From NCBI GenBank assembly GCA_029975475.1, contig JARKPB010000008.1, forward strand, positions 1 to 64,000: 64,000 nucleotides of DNA. Direction: 5' to 3'. Source of the stretch: Anaerolineaceae bacterium (GTDB lineage: Bacteria > Chloroflexota > Anaerolineae > Anaerolineales > Anaerolineaceae). The position numbers and the translations under genes were made by a program. Each line of letters opens with the position of its first letter. Position 1 is the first letter of the stretch. The notes beneath the pieces are model-generated. The model did not search any database and had not been told where the DNA came from. It was given only the letters and a program-made list of their open reading frames with translations. Below are positions 16,182 through 25,208 of this stretch, piece by piece.

Positions 16182-16439
16182 CTAAAATGCGCAGCCTGAG
16201 TGGAAATCGTTCCGAAACCAGGAAAATCTCTCATAACCCGGAGGCCAGTGGTAAGTGCCCCGGAGGGGTATCGGAGTGTGACTGACTTGCAGATCATCAG
16301 CAAACAAGGTCTGTAGGTCAGAGAGTTTCGCGCCCTCCAGTACATCACCAGCAAGCTGAGTGAGAAAGTCGCCTTCCTCCTCTGGGTAAATCGCGCCTCC
16401 CGCTTCATCCCTATAAACAATCTGCGCGGCTTTTATAAA
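16182..16439 (-). pseudogene. Possible gene remnant: open frame without a start codon
   Basis: An 85-codon minus-strand frame is open between stops at 16440-16442 and 16182-16184 and reads like protein (YRDEAGGAIYPEEEGD, WPPGYERFSWFR). It has no ATG, GTG or TTG near its beginning and no ribosome site. I do not recognise the family. It may be the tail of a decayed gene. Confidence 0.3.
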
Positions 16440-16628
16440 TTAACGAGGTGGTTTTACCTCTGGTATGAAATAATCCCCTGGTATCCTCCTGCACGATCGT
16501 TTTCCCAGCATACCCCTCGGGGGTGAATTGAATGGGGGCACTTGCCGGGTTGCCCCCAACGGTTTTCTATGCTAATCTGTGTTTATGGAATGGCGCCGTT
16601 CCCTCGCGAGATAAGGCCATTAACCGCC

Positions 16629-19600
16629 ATGATGTTTCAAAAAAAGAATCACCGCCCGACAATAGGTGTGCTGGCTGGCTGGCAGTTTTATCGAACAGCC
16701 ACGAATTTAAGTTACCTGATGCCGATTTTTCGGGGGATAAGCCGGGCAGGAAAAGTTTTCGATGTTAATTTGCTCTTTGGCTGCGGGATTGGGCCTTCAG
16801 CCAACCCCGGCGACCCTTACCGTCCCGCATGGCCAGAGGCGGATGAGGAGCAGGATTTTGTGCCGATCGGGCCGTGGAATGTGGACGGCTTGATTGTGGC
16901 ATTACCTTTGCATTCGCCGGCGCGGGCGAATTATCTTCAGCAGGCGCGCGCGGCGGGACTGCCGGTCTTATTTATCGGCTCTGGCGAACCTGGCCCCACC
17001 ATCAAAGCTAATAACGCGGCCGGAATAACCGCGGCTGTCAATCACCTGGTGGACCACGGCCGCCGCCGAATCGCTTTTGTGGCCGGTTCATCGGACGATT
17101 TGCTCGGCGATTCTGGCCAGCGTTTGAAAACGTTTCGGCAGGTGAGCGCTGAATTCGGCCTGGCGCAGGATGAACGTCTGATTGTCTACGGCCGCCATGT
17201 GTACGATGGTGGTTTCGCCGGCGCCCAGCAGATTATTGCCAGCGGGGTAGCGTTTGACGCTCTGATTGCCAGCAATGATGAATCGGCGATTGGAGCGATG
17301 GATGCGTTGAAACAGGCTGGCCGGCGCATCCCGGAGGATGTGGCGGTGATTGGCTTTGACAACCGCCTGGAAGGCACGGTTCAGCAACCCGCAATGACCA
17401 GCGTGCATGTCCCCCTCTTCAACATCGGCTACCAGTCCGTTGAACAGATGGTCCGGCACATATCCCACGATCAACCGCTGGCTGAGATGATTGAAGTGGA
17501 CGGGGTTCTGGTGGTTCGCCAGTCTTGCGGCTGCCGTTCAGTAGCGCCCCTCGAAGTTCTGATGGACCGGCAGCAGCCGGTATACACACAAATTGCCGAA
17601 AAAATCCACAAACAAGCGTTTGATTTATCCGAAAATGAATCCCTGGATCTATGCCGCAATTTAACCGCGGCATTTGAGGACAGCTGCCGTTCTGAGGACC
17701 CCGGTGCTTTTCGAGTAGCATTGCAGGAAGTGTTATCGCGCACTCAAAAGAGCCAGGATGGGGCGCATATCTGGCAGGACGCGATCTCGATGCTGAGCCT
17801 GACGCTAAAAGACCAGGATGATCGATCCCTTGGGGTTCGCATGTTGGATGAAGCCAGGGCAGCCATCAGCGCCAGCATGCAGCAGCAGTACCGGCAGCAT
17901 GTGATCAACGAAAGATGGAGTTCAAGCCGCTTAAGCCTGCTGACTGCCCGCCTGCTGACCGCGCTGGAAGAAAAACAGATTTATGATATTCTCGCCCGGT
18001 ATTTGCCAGATCTGGGGATAACTTTTGCAAATGTCATCACCTTTGAGCCGGAAGGGGATGATCCCTTTGCCTGGAGCGTTTTCCGCAACGCCTTGAAACC
18101 GGAAAAACCGTTGAAGCGGTTTCATAGCCGCGATTATCCTCCAACGGGAACATTCCCCGAAGACAGCGCTTATCAACACACCCTGATCCCTCTCACCGAC
18201 CAGACCGGCCAGATCGGCTATATGGTATTTGACACCGGCCAGCTCAATTTGTTCGGCGCTATCGTCCAGCAGTTAGGCAGCGCCCTGAATACTGCCCGGC
18301 TGTATCGCCAGGCGAACGAAGCGCGTCAGGCGGCTGAAGAAGCCAACCGCCTCAAAAGCCGTTTTCTTTCGACCATCAGCCATGAATTACGCGCGCCGTT
18401 GAATCTAGTGGTCGGTTTAAGCGGCCTTATTTTGGAGGAGAGCGAACAGGAATCACTCGTCCTACCAGAGCGCGTGCGCCGGGATATTGAGCGGGTGTAC
18501 GCATACGCTCAGCATCTCGGCGGATTGATCAATGATGTCATTGATCTTGCCTCCAGCGGCGCGGGGCAGCTGCGCCTGCAGTGGGAAGCGGTAGATCTGG
18601 GAGAAACCCTGAGGATCATCGCTGAAAGCGGAGCCCAACTGGCGCAGGATAAGGGGTTGGTCTGGCGGACCGATTTTCCGGCTGAACCGGTTTGGGTCTG
18701 GGGAGACCGCACGCGCTTGCGCCAGGTGGCGCTCAATCTGGTCAGCAACGCGGTGAAATTTACCTCCCACGGCGAAGTCTGTCTGAAACTCACCCACGCG
18801 GACGGTCAGGTAAAAATTTCCGTTCGGGATACCGGTATGGGGATTCCAGCAGAAGAACAGGAGCGGATTTTTGAAGCCTTTCACCGTTCAGAGCGCAGCC
18901 TTGCGGGCGGATTCCCCGGCCTGGGGCTGGGTCTTTCCATTTGCAAGACCATCATCGAGATGCACGGGGGAAAGATCGGGGTTGAGTCAAGCGGGGTGGA
19001 AGACACCGGGGCTGAGTTTTGGGCAACGCTGCCGGAATATACCGCGCGTGAGAAGCAGGTATCTCCCTTCAGCGGGCAAAGCGAAGAAAAAACCATCCTG
19101 CTCTTGTTTCAATATCCATCCGACCGCCAGTATCTCAAAGAGCGGCTGCGTCAAAGAGGCACAAAGCTGGTTGAAGCCCCGCTGGATCGCCCCAAGGAGT
19201 GGCAGGCGCTTTTAGCCGTCTCCCCGCCCCAGGCGATCGTCCTGGAGACGGATGAAGAATCCAACCAGGCCTGGCGGGCGATGAAAATGATTAAAGGTCT
19301 GCCGTTTGCCCAGGAGATACCGGTTATGTTTTACCGCGCTTCGGATCAAGGCGAATCCATTCTCAAGCTGGATTACCTGACCAAGCCGATTGAACCGGAT
19401 GCACTTTTACGGGCGCTTGACCAGAACCTGACCCTGGCAGAGGCAGAAGCGCAAACCGTGCGCACTTTCCTTGTGGTGGATGACGATGTCAACGCGCTGG
19501 AGATGCACGCCCGTATTTTGCGCCTGCATTCAGCCTCAAACCGCGTGCTGGCAGCCCAGAATGGGCGCGAGGCGCTGAACATCTTGTTGAAAGAAAAGGT

Positions 19601-20165
19601 GGACCTCGTTCTGCTGGATTTACAAATGCCCGAAATGGACGGTTTTGCGGTTCTTGAGGCGATGCATGAAGCCTCGTGGACGCGCAATATTCCGGTGATC
19701 GTCATCACCGGAAAAGATCTGACCGAGGACGATCTGGCGCGGCTTAACGAAGGGGTTGCGGTTGTGCTGCAGAAGGGAATTTTCGCGGCCGAAGAAACTA
19801 TTCTCCATATCAGCACCGTGTTGGAGAAAAAACGGCGATTAAGTATGGATGCTCAGCGGCTGGTGCGTTCGGCGATGGTGTTCATCCATGATAATTATGC
19901 CCAGCCCATTACCCGCACCGACATCGCCCGTACGATCAATATTACCGAAGACTATTTGACCTTCTGTTTTCGCCAGGAACTCGGTACCACCCCGATCAAA
20001 TATTTGCAGCGCTACCGGATTCATCAGGCGAAAAAACTGCTGGTCGATACCAATCTTAGCGTCACCGAAGTCGCTCTGGCGGTAGGCTTCAGCGACAGCG
20101 GTTATTTCAGCCGGGTTTTTCACCGCGAAACCGGCCTCTCACCAGAGACGTTTCGCCGGAAGTAA
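16629..20165 (+). CDS. Hybrid sensor-regulator: LacI-type sugar-binding domain, histidine kinase, receivers, AraC HTH
   Basis: This protein of about 1178 residues joins a whole signalling pathway in one chain. From ATG 16629, residues about 8-305 form a LacI/periplasmic-binding type sugar sensor (GFDNRLEGTVQQPAMTSV is typical), without a signal peptide, so sensing is cytoplasmic. A GAF-like region (about 420-570), a HisKA domain (His585 in STISHELRAPLN) and a HATPase domain (GDRTRLRQVALNLVSNAVKF; DTGMGIP; GLGLGLSIC) follow. Next come a receiver-like domain without phospho-Asp (about 830-935), a normal receiver (Asp997 in LLDLQMPEMDG) and an AraC HTH at the C-terminus. It precedes a glucan ABC operon and probably controls it. 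The start is uncertain: the frame extends to TTG 16542. Confidence 0.88.
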   Translation: MMFQKKNHRPTIGVLAGWQFYRTATNLSYLMPIFRGISRAGKVFDVNLLFGCGIGPSANPGDPYRPAWPEADEEQDFVPIGPWNVDGLIVALPLHSPARANYLQQARAAGLPVLFIGSGEPGPTIKANNAAGITAAVNHLVDHGRRRIAFVAGSSDDLLGDSGQRLKTFRQVSAEFGLAQDERLIVYGRHVYDGGFAGAQQIIASGVAFDALIASNDESAIGAMDALKQAGRRIPEDVAVIGFDNRLEGTVQQPAMTSVHVPLFNIGYQSVEQMVRHISHDQPLAEMIEVDGVLVVRQSCGCRSVAPLEVLMDRQQPVYTQIAEKIHKQAFDLSENESLDLCRNLTAAFEDSCRSEDPGAFRVALQEVLSRTQKSQDGAHIWQDAISMLSLTLKDQDDRSLGVRMLDEARAAISASMQQQYRQHVINERWSSSRLSLLTARLLTALEEKQIYDILARYLPDLGITFANVITFEPEGDDPFAWSVFRNALKPEKPLKRFHSRDYPPTGTFPEDSAYQHTLIPLTDQTGQIGYMVFDTGQLNLFGAIVQQLGSALNTARLYRQANEARQAAEEANRLKSRFLSTISHELRAPLNLVVGLSGLILEESEQESLVLPERVRRDIERVYAYAQHLGGLINDVIDLASSGAGQLRLQWEAVDLGETLRIIAESGAQLAQDKGLVWRTDFPAEPVWVWGDRTRLRQVALNLVSNAVKFTSHGEVCLKLTHADGQVKISVRDTGMGIPAEEQERIFEAFHRSERSLAGGFPGLGLGLSICKTIIEMHGGKIGVESSGVEDTGAEFWATLPEYTAREKQVSPFSGQSEEKTILLLFQYPSDRQYLKERLRQRGTKLVEAPLDRPKEWQALLAVSPPQAIVLETDEESNQAWRAMKMIKGLPFAQEIPVMFYRASDQGESILKLDYLTKPIEPDALLRALDQNLTLAEAEAQTVRTFLVVDDDVNALEMHARILRLHSASNRVLAAQNGREALNILLKEKVDLVLLDLQMPEMDGFAVLEAMHEASWTRNIPVIVITGKDLTEDDLARLNEGVAVVLQKGIFAAEETILHISTVLEKKRRLSMDAQRLVRSAMVFIHDNYAQPITRTDIARTINITEDYLTFCFRQELGTTPIKYLQRYRIHQAKKLLVDTNLSVTEVALAVGFSDSGYFSRVFHRETGLSPETFRRK

Positions 20166-20309
20166 ACATTTTTCGCGCAAAATCCTCCCTGATTTTCCCA
20201 GAGGCGAGATCCAGACGCCTGAGCTTCTGACAATTTTCTATGTTTTGTCCATCCAGGACACGCTTTTCTCCAAGACACTGACGCGCTCATTAATGTATTG
20301 TTAATCAAG

Positions 20310-20335
20310 TGCACAATCGTGCATCAGCGCACAAT
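20310..20335 (+). promoter_or_regulatory. Repeat elements upstream of the binding-protein gene, possible AraC site
   Basis: TGCAC (20310-20314) and GTGCA (20319-20323) form a short perfect palindrome, and GCACAAT occurs at 20311-20317 and 20329-20335, 18 bp apart. They lie 30-55 bases upstream of the solute-binding gene's ATG. Direct repeats about two turns apart are usual for AraC-family activators, and the upstream regulator has an AraC HTH. Confidence 0.45.
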
Positions 20336-20364
20336 TCACCCATTTCTTAAGAGGAGAATAACTG

Positions 20365-21699
20365 ATGACTAAGAAACTGTTTGTGTTCTTGAGCCTGTTG
20401 GTGGTTTTCGCCATCCTACTGGCTGCATGCGGTTCCCCGGCGGGAGAAACCGCCCCGCAAACCGGCGGAAGTCAGCCGGCTCAAAAGGTTACCCTGCGCG
20501 TCCTGGTGCACCAGAATCCCCCCATGGTGGCTTTCATGGAGGCGTTCAATAAAAAATTCCAGGACAAATACCCCAACATTGTGGTTGATATGTCAGTGGT
20601 GAATGCCAATGATCTCAGCACGGTTTCCCAGACCCGCCTTTCGGCGAATGACATCGACGTGCTGGATATCTTCGGCTTCGCCAACGGCGCCCAGCCGTAC
20701 ATGAAGATGGTGGACGCCCCCAACTGGCAGCAATTGATTGAGGCCGGGTTATTGATGGATCTTACCGGACAGGATTTCCTGGCTAACTATGATCAAAACA
20801 CCATCAATGATGCTGGTTCTTACAACGGGAAAGTGTACGCAGTCAATCTGGGCCGCGTCATCTACAGCGGGATTTACTACAACAAAAAGCTATTCGAACA
20901 GTTCGGCGTCAAAGTTCCCACGACCTGGCCAGAGCTGGTAACGGCCTGTGAAACCTTCAAGGCAAACAATATCCCGTGCATGACCGCTGGCGGTAAAGAC
21001 GGTTGGCCCATTTTTGTTGGCGCGTACGGCCTGCTGGGCGCGATGTATCCGGATCAGGCAGCGCTGGTTGAAGGATTATGGACCGGCAAGATCAAGTGGA
21101 ATGATGAAAAATCGCTGGAAATGTGGAAGAAAATGCAGGTCTATGCCCGCGACATGATGGAAGAAGGAGCAAGCGGGATCGCCGGTGATGCTGCGCCTGG
21201 CCGCTTCGCCTCTGGTGCGGTTGCCATGTTCCCTGGCGGCTCCTGGTATGCTCCCGCGATTGAAGCTGCTCAACCGGATTTTGCCTGGGGATATATTCCT
21301 TTCCCGGGGTCCGACAATCCCGAAGACAACAAGTACTGGTTTGGCAAATATGATCAGGGCTGGGCGATTGCCGCCAACACGCCCAACAAAGATGCCGCCC
21401 TGCTGTATGTGAAGGAGTTCTCTGATCCTGCCAATTATCAGGAATTTGTTGACGCTGTCGGTTTTATCCCCACCCAGCCGACTGCGAAGCTGAATACCCA
21501 GATTGGCGCTGAAATCGCGCCCTATCTCAGCAACTTCCGGGTTGGTTACGAGCAATACTGGATCGCCCCGAAAGGCGCTGGACAGTTCGCGAACCCCTGG
21601 GCTTCATATTTCAAGCCCTTTGGAACGGATGATGATCCGCAGGTGCTGGCTGACAAAGTTCAGGCTGATTTGCAGGCAGGCTTAGACGCTGTCAAGTAG
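20365..21699 (+). CDS. Sugar ABC transporter substrate-binding lipoprotein
   Basis: This 444-residue family 1 solute-binding protein starts with a signal peptide and lipobox LLAAC (Cys22), so it is anchored outside the membrane. The mature body has typical features of this group, such as NGKVYAVNLGR, KVPTTWPELVTACETF and the GGSWYAP turn. It would capture a sugar and deliver it to the two permeases encoded next. GAGGAG ends nine bases before ATG 20365. Neighbouring GH16 glucanases and a phosphorylase point to beta-glucan oligosaccharides as ligand, by context only. No ATP-binding subunit gene is in the operon, so a shared MsmK-type ATPase encoded elsewhere is likely. Confidence 0.9.
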   Translation: MTKKLFVFLSLLVVFAILLAACGSPAGETAPQTGGSQPAQKVTLRVLVHQNPPMVAFMEAFNKKFQDKYPNIVVDMSVVNANDLSTVSQTRLSANDIDVLDIFGFANGAQPYMKMVDAPNWQQLIEAGLLMDLTGQDFLANYDQNTINDAGSYNGKVYAVNLGRVIYSGIYYNKKLFEQFGVKVPTTWPELVTACETFKANNIPCMTAGGKDGWPIFVGAYGLLGAMYPDQAALVEGLWTGKIKWNDEKSLEMWKKMQVYARDMMEEGASGIAGDAAPGRFASGAVAMFPGGSWYAPAIEAAQPDFAWGYIPFPGSDNPEDNKYWFGKYDQGWAIAANTPNKDAALLYVKEFSDPANYQEFVDAVGFIPTQPTAKLNTQIGAEIAPYLSNFRVGYEQYWIAPKGAGQFANPWASYFKPFGTDDDPQVLADKVQADLQAGLDAVK

Positions 21700-21715
21700 C
21701 AGGCTTTTCTCTCCT

Positions 21716-21741
21716 GGGCTTCCTGCTTCGGCAGGAAGCCC
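21716..21741 (+). terminator. Hairpin between binding-protein and permease genes
   Basis: GGGCTTCCTGC (21716-21726) pairs perfectly with GCAGGAAGCCC (21731-21741) around a UUCG tetraloop. Only AACTTTTG follows, so termination is probably partial. Such a stem keeps binding-protein mRNA in excess over permease mRNA. Confidence 0.75.
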
Positions 21742-21773
21742 AACTTTTGTAAATGAAAGGATCAGGTGCCGTT

Positions 21774-22700
21774 ATGTCCTACCATTTTGGCCGCGGAAAG
21801 GCAAAGTTGATTCCATACCTTTTGCTGTTGCCCGGGTTGTTGTTTTATTTTCTGATTTCACTTGGCCCTTCGATGGCCACGGCTGTCTATTCATTTACAG
21901 ATGCCACCGGGATCAAAGGCGCGCCCATCCACTGGATCGGTCTGGATAATTACCGCGAGTTTCTCTTTATGGGCCGCGCCTCGGTTGATAATCTGGACGC
22001 GTTGAAAAGGACCCTGATTTTCTGCGTCGCGGTGACCTTTATTCAATTTTCACTGGGGCTATTGGTGGCGCTGCTGGTCAATCAGAAGCTGAAAGGGACC
22101 AACATCTTCCGCACCATTTATTTCATGCCGGTTATTCTCGGCGCGGTGATTCAAGGGTTGATGTGGTCGCTGTTTCTATATCCTCTTGGCGGCCCGGCTG
22201 CCAAGCTGCTTTCCATCTTTGGTCTGCGGTCGGAATTTTTAGGCGGCCAGCCCGCCGAGGCGTTCGCCTGGGTGATTTTTATCCAGATCTGGGCCAATAT
22301 GGGCATCACGATGATGATTTTCATCGCAGGCTTGCAAACCATCCCGACCGATATGTACGAGGCGGCGCGCATCGACGGCGCAAATTCCTGGCAGGTGTTT
22401 CGCAACGTCACCTGGCCGCTGCTCACCCCGAGCGTTAATACCAATTTGCTGCTCAACATTATCGGCAGTCTTCAGGCCTGGCAGCTCTTCCTGGTATTGG
22501 TGGGTTATCGAAACGGAACGCAAGTGCTCGGATATCTCATTTACGCCACCGGTTTTGGCCAGACTTCCGGAAGTGTAACCAGCAGTTTCAGACAGGGTTA
22601 TGCCGCTGCCGCTTCGATTGTGCTTTTCTTGCTGGTGCTGGTCATCGGTATGGCGGTGCAATATATTCTGCAACGCAGGGAAGCGAGGATTTTAGGATGA
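21774..22700 (+). CDS. Sugar ABC transporter permease, MalF type
   Basis: This 308-residue inner-membrane protein has about six hydrophobic segments and the cytoplasmic EAA loop (DMYEAARIDGANSWQVFRNV) that docks to the ATPase. It pairs with the next permease as a heterodimer. ATG 21774 has AGGT six bases upstream; ATG 21753 would add seven residues. It ends in a four-base ATGA overlap with the second permease gene. Confidence 0.9.
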   Translation: MSYHFGRGKAKLIPYLLLLPGLLFYFLISLGPSMATAVYSFTDATGIKGAPIHWIGLDNYREFLFMGRASVDNLDALKRTLIFCVAVTFIQFSLGLLVALLVNQKLKGTNIFRTIYFMPVILGAVIQGLMWSLFLYPLGGPAAKLLSIFGLRSEFLGGQPAEAFAWVIFIQIWANMGITMMIFIAGLQTIPTDMYEAARIDGANSWQVFRNVTWPLLTPSVNTNLLLNIIGSLQAWQLFLVLVGYRNGTQVLGYLIYATGFGQTSGSVTSSFRQGYAAAASIVLFLLVLVIGMAVQYILQRREARILG

Positions 22701-23533
22701 ACAGGCAACTGCGGATGGGTACAAGAATTAAGTGGAACAGAATCGCATCCTACGCGGTATTGATTTTTATCGCGCTGCTGTATCTGGGGCCGCTTTTCAT
22801 GCTGGTCAATACCTCGCTAAAAACAATGCCGTCGTTCATGAAAGACGCTACCAGTCTGGCGACCGAACCGCATTTTGAGAATTTTAGCGAAGCCTGGACC
22901 AAAGCCAATTTTCCAAAGTATCTGTTAAATTCAGTCGGGTACACCACGGCTGCGACCGCCATTTATATCGTCACAGCGGTTTTTGTGGCCTTCCCGATTG
23001 CTCGCGGGTATATAAAATATTCCGGGGCGGTGCTGACCCTGTTTGTAATTGCCCTTTTCCTGCCGCCCGCGTTGATCCCGCAATTCCAGCTGATGCTGAA
23101 CCTGGGTTTGTATAACAATCCCATTGGTTACATTATGCTATTCATTGTCAACCCCATCGGGATTGTGATTCTGGTCAATTATGTCAAGACGATCCCCAGA
23201 GAGCTGGATGAAGCGGCGGCTCTGGACGGCTGCGGTTATTTCCGTTTTGTCTGGTCGATTGTCATCCCTTTGATCCGGCCGGCAATCGCCACAGTGATTG
23301 TGATGCACGCTATCGGGATCTGGAACGAAATCATCGCTCCGACGATTTATCTGACCAGCAAAGAATATTATCCCATCACACGCGGATTAATCGTATTTCA
23401 AGGCGTGTACGGCAGCAACTGGCCAACATTGGCAGCAGCCGTTCTTCTGCTCACTCTTCCAATGCTGGTCTTGTTCCTGGTGCTGCAGCGTTACATTGTC
23501 TCCGGTTTGACCGCCGGCGCGGTGAAGGGGTAA
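22697..23533 (+). CDS. Sugar ABC transporter permease, MalG type
   Basis: This 278-residue membrane protein has six predicted spans and an EAA loop (ELDEAAALDGCGYFRFVW). It forms the translocation pore with the preceding MalF-type subunit. Its ATG overlaps the upstream stop (ATGA), and the GH16 lipoprotein gene follows seven bases after its stop, so importer and glucanases are one transcript. Confidence 0.9.
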   Translation: MNRQLRMGTRIKWNRIASYAVLIFIALLYLGPLFMLVNTSLKTMPSFMKDATSLATEPHFENFSEAWTKANFPKYLLNSVGYTTAATAIYIVTAVFVAFPIARGYIKYSGAVLTLFVIALFLPPALIPQFQLMLNLGLYNNPIGYIMLFIVNPIGIVILVNYVKTIPRELDEAAALDGCGYFRFVWSIVIPLIRPAIATVIVMHAIGIWNEIIAPTIYLTSKEYYPITRGLIVFQGVYGSNWPTLAAAVLLLTLPMLVLFLVLQRYIVSGLTAGAVKG

Positions 23534-23540
23534 TCAACGA

Positions 23541-24416
23541 ATGGACAGTCTCGTGAAACGCCTCTCCAATTTCTCTCTGCTGCTGATTTGTCTCAGCCTG
23601 GTTCTCAGCGCAACCGGATGTGGGCAGGGCAACCTGCCCACTGCTGGACCCGCGCCAACCGCGGCCGCGCTGAACACGGCGACTCCCATCCCGCCGCTGG
23701 AAGGCTGGAAACTTGTCTGGCAGGACGAATTTGACGACCCCCAGATCAACCGGCAGAACTGGACCTTTGACCTTGGCGGGAACGGGTGGGGCAATGGTGA
23801 AATGCAGTACTACACCGACCGTCCTGAAAACGCGCGCGTGGAAAACGGATACCTGGTGATCGAAGCCCTTCAGGAAAAATACGGCGGGTCTTATTACACT
23901 TCCGCGCGTCTGAAGAGTCAGGGATTGAAAGAATTTCAGTACGGACGGATGGAAGCCCGCCTGAAAGTCCCCGCAGGAAAAGGGTTCTGGCCGGCTTTCT
24001 GGATGCTGGGATCCAATTTTCCCAGGGTTGGCTGGCCGGATTGCGGCGAGATTGACATTATGGAGTATGTCGGCAAGGAACCCGATTTGATCATGGGGAC
24101 GCTGCACGGCCCGGGATATTCCGGCGCGCTGGGCATCAGTAAATGGAATCGCCAACCGTACAACATCGCCGATGATTTTCATATCTACGCAATCGAATGG
24201 GATGAGAACCAGATCACCTGGTATTTTGACGGCACAGCCTATCACACGGTGACGCGTGAGGATGTTGGCAGCCGGCCCTGGGTATTTGATCAACCCTTCT
24301 TTTTCATTATCAACCTGGCGGTTGGCGGCACCCTGGGCGGCATGGTCAGTCCGCAGACGGTGTTTCCAGCCCAATATTTAGTGGATTATGTTCGCGTCTA
24401 TGAAAAACAACCCTGA
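23541..24416 (+). CDS. GH16 endo-beta-1,3-glucanase (laminarinase-like), lipoprotein
   Basis: This 291-residue protein has a signal peptide with lipobox SATGC (Cys27) and a Pro/Thr/Ala linker, then a single GH16 jelly-roll domain (about 55-290). The catalytic motif GEIDIME gives nucleophile Glu170 and acid/base Glu175, and FWPAFWML and WNEM-like surroundings fit laminarinases. The extra Met in EIDIME (the beta-bulge) is typical of beta-1,3-glucanases rather than lichenases. It would cut beta-1,3-glucans at the cell surface. It sits between the importer genes and a second, cytoplasmic GH16 gene, whose start overlaps its last 17 bases. Confidence 0.9.
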   Translation: MDSLVKRLSNFSLLLICLSLVLSATGCGQGNLPTAGPAPTAAALNTATPIPPLEGWKLVWQDEFDDPQINRQNWTFDLGGNGWGNGEMQYYTDRPENARVENGYLVIEALQEKYGGSYYTSARLKSQGLKEFQYGRMEARLKVPAGKGFWPAFWMLGSNFPRVGWPDCGEIDIMEYVGKEPDLIMGTLHGPGYSGALGISKWNRQPYNIADDFHIYAIEWDENQITWYFDGTAYHTVTREDVGSRPWVFDQPFFFIINLAVGGTLGGMVSPQTVFPAQYLVDYVRVYEKQP

Positions 24417-25194
24417 AACCATCTTTTTTGACGACTTCAATTCATCTGGTCTTAATCGAGGATTCTGGAATGTAGAAACAACGGGCAATATCTACAACAA
24501 TGAACAGCAAGCCTATATCGATTCGGATGAGACCGTCTATCTTTCCCAAAATGAACCGGATTGCAACGGCGCGCTGGTGCTCCAGGCGCATTATCGCCCT
24601 GGTTTTCAGACCCCTCAAGGCGCAAGGCTTGATTTCGTTTCCGGGCGGATTCACACCCGCGGAAAGGTCGCGTTTCGCTACGGGAGGGTATCAGCCCGAT
24701 TAAAAATACCGGCGGTAGAAGGTGCATGGCCCGCTTTCTGGGCGCTGGGTGTTTCGGATGACTGGCCCACCTGCGGCGAAATTGACATCATGGAGTCCGT
24801 GGGCGAGTCAGACTGGGTCAGCGCGGCCGCGCACGGTCATAATTTCTTTGGCGAAGCGGCTCTGGTGAACAAAAAATATTTCCAGCCCCCGGACACTTCG
24901 GCTGACTGGCATGTGTATTCGGTTGAATGTTCACCAGAGCGCCTGTCTTTTTATGTTGACCAGGAGCTGTTTTATCGGATTACTCGCCCGATGGTTAAGT
25001 TCTTCGGTTCCTGGGCTTTTGACAACGAGAAATTTCTGATATTGAACCTGGCGTTAGGCGGAACCTATCCATACAAAACCAACGGCGTTGCACAACCGTA
25101 TTACGGTCTTTCGGCTGATTCAGTGCTGAAGGTTCAACAGCGGGAAGCCCGCTATCTGATTGACTGGGTAAAAATCACAGCGCTTGAAGCATGA
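24400..25194 (+). CDS. GH16 beta-glucanase without signal peptide, probably cytoplasmic
   Basis: This 264-residue protein is a second GH16 enzyme with motif GEIDIME (Glu127 and Glu132). It lacks any signal peptide, so it would act on imported oligosaccharides. Its sequence is only distantly similar to the exported enzyme, with different substrate loops (HGHNFFGEAALVNKK). ATG 24400 lies inside the end of the upstream gene. The reading from 24388 adds four residues. It ends in an ATGA overlap with the phosphorylase frame, showing tight coupling. Confidence 0.88.
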   Translation: MKNNPETIFFDDFNSSGLNRGFWNVETTGNIYNNEQQAYIDSDETVYLSQNEPDCNGALVLQAHYRPGFQTPQGARLDFVSGRIHTRGKVAFRYGRVSARLKIPAVEGAWPAFWALGVSDDWPTCGEIDIMESVGESDWVSAAAHGHNFFGEAALVNKKYFQPPDTSADWHVYSVECSPERLSFYVDQELFYRITRPMVKFFGSWAFDNEKFLILNLALGGTYPYKTNGVAQPYYGLSADSVLKVQQREARYLIDWVKITALEA

Positions 25195-25208
25195 TCAGAG
25201 GCAATTCG

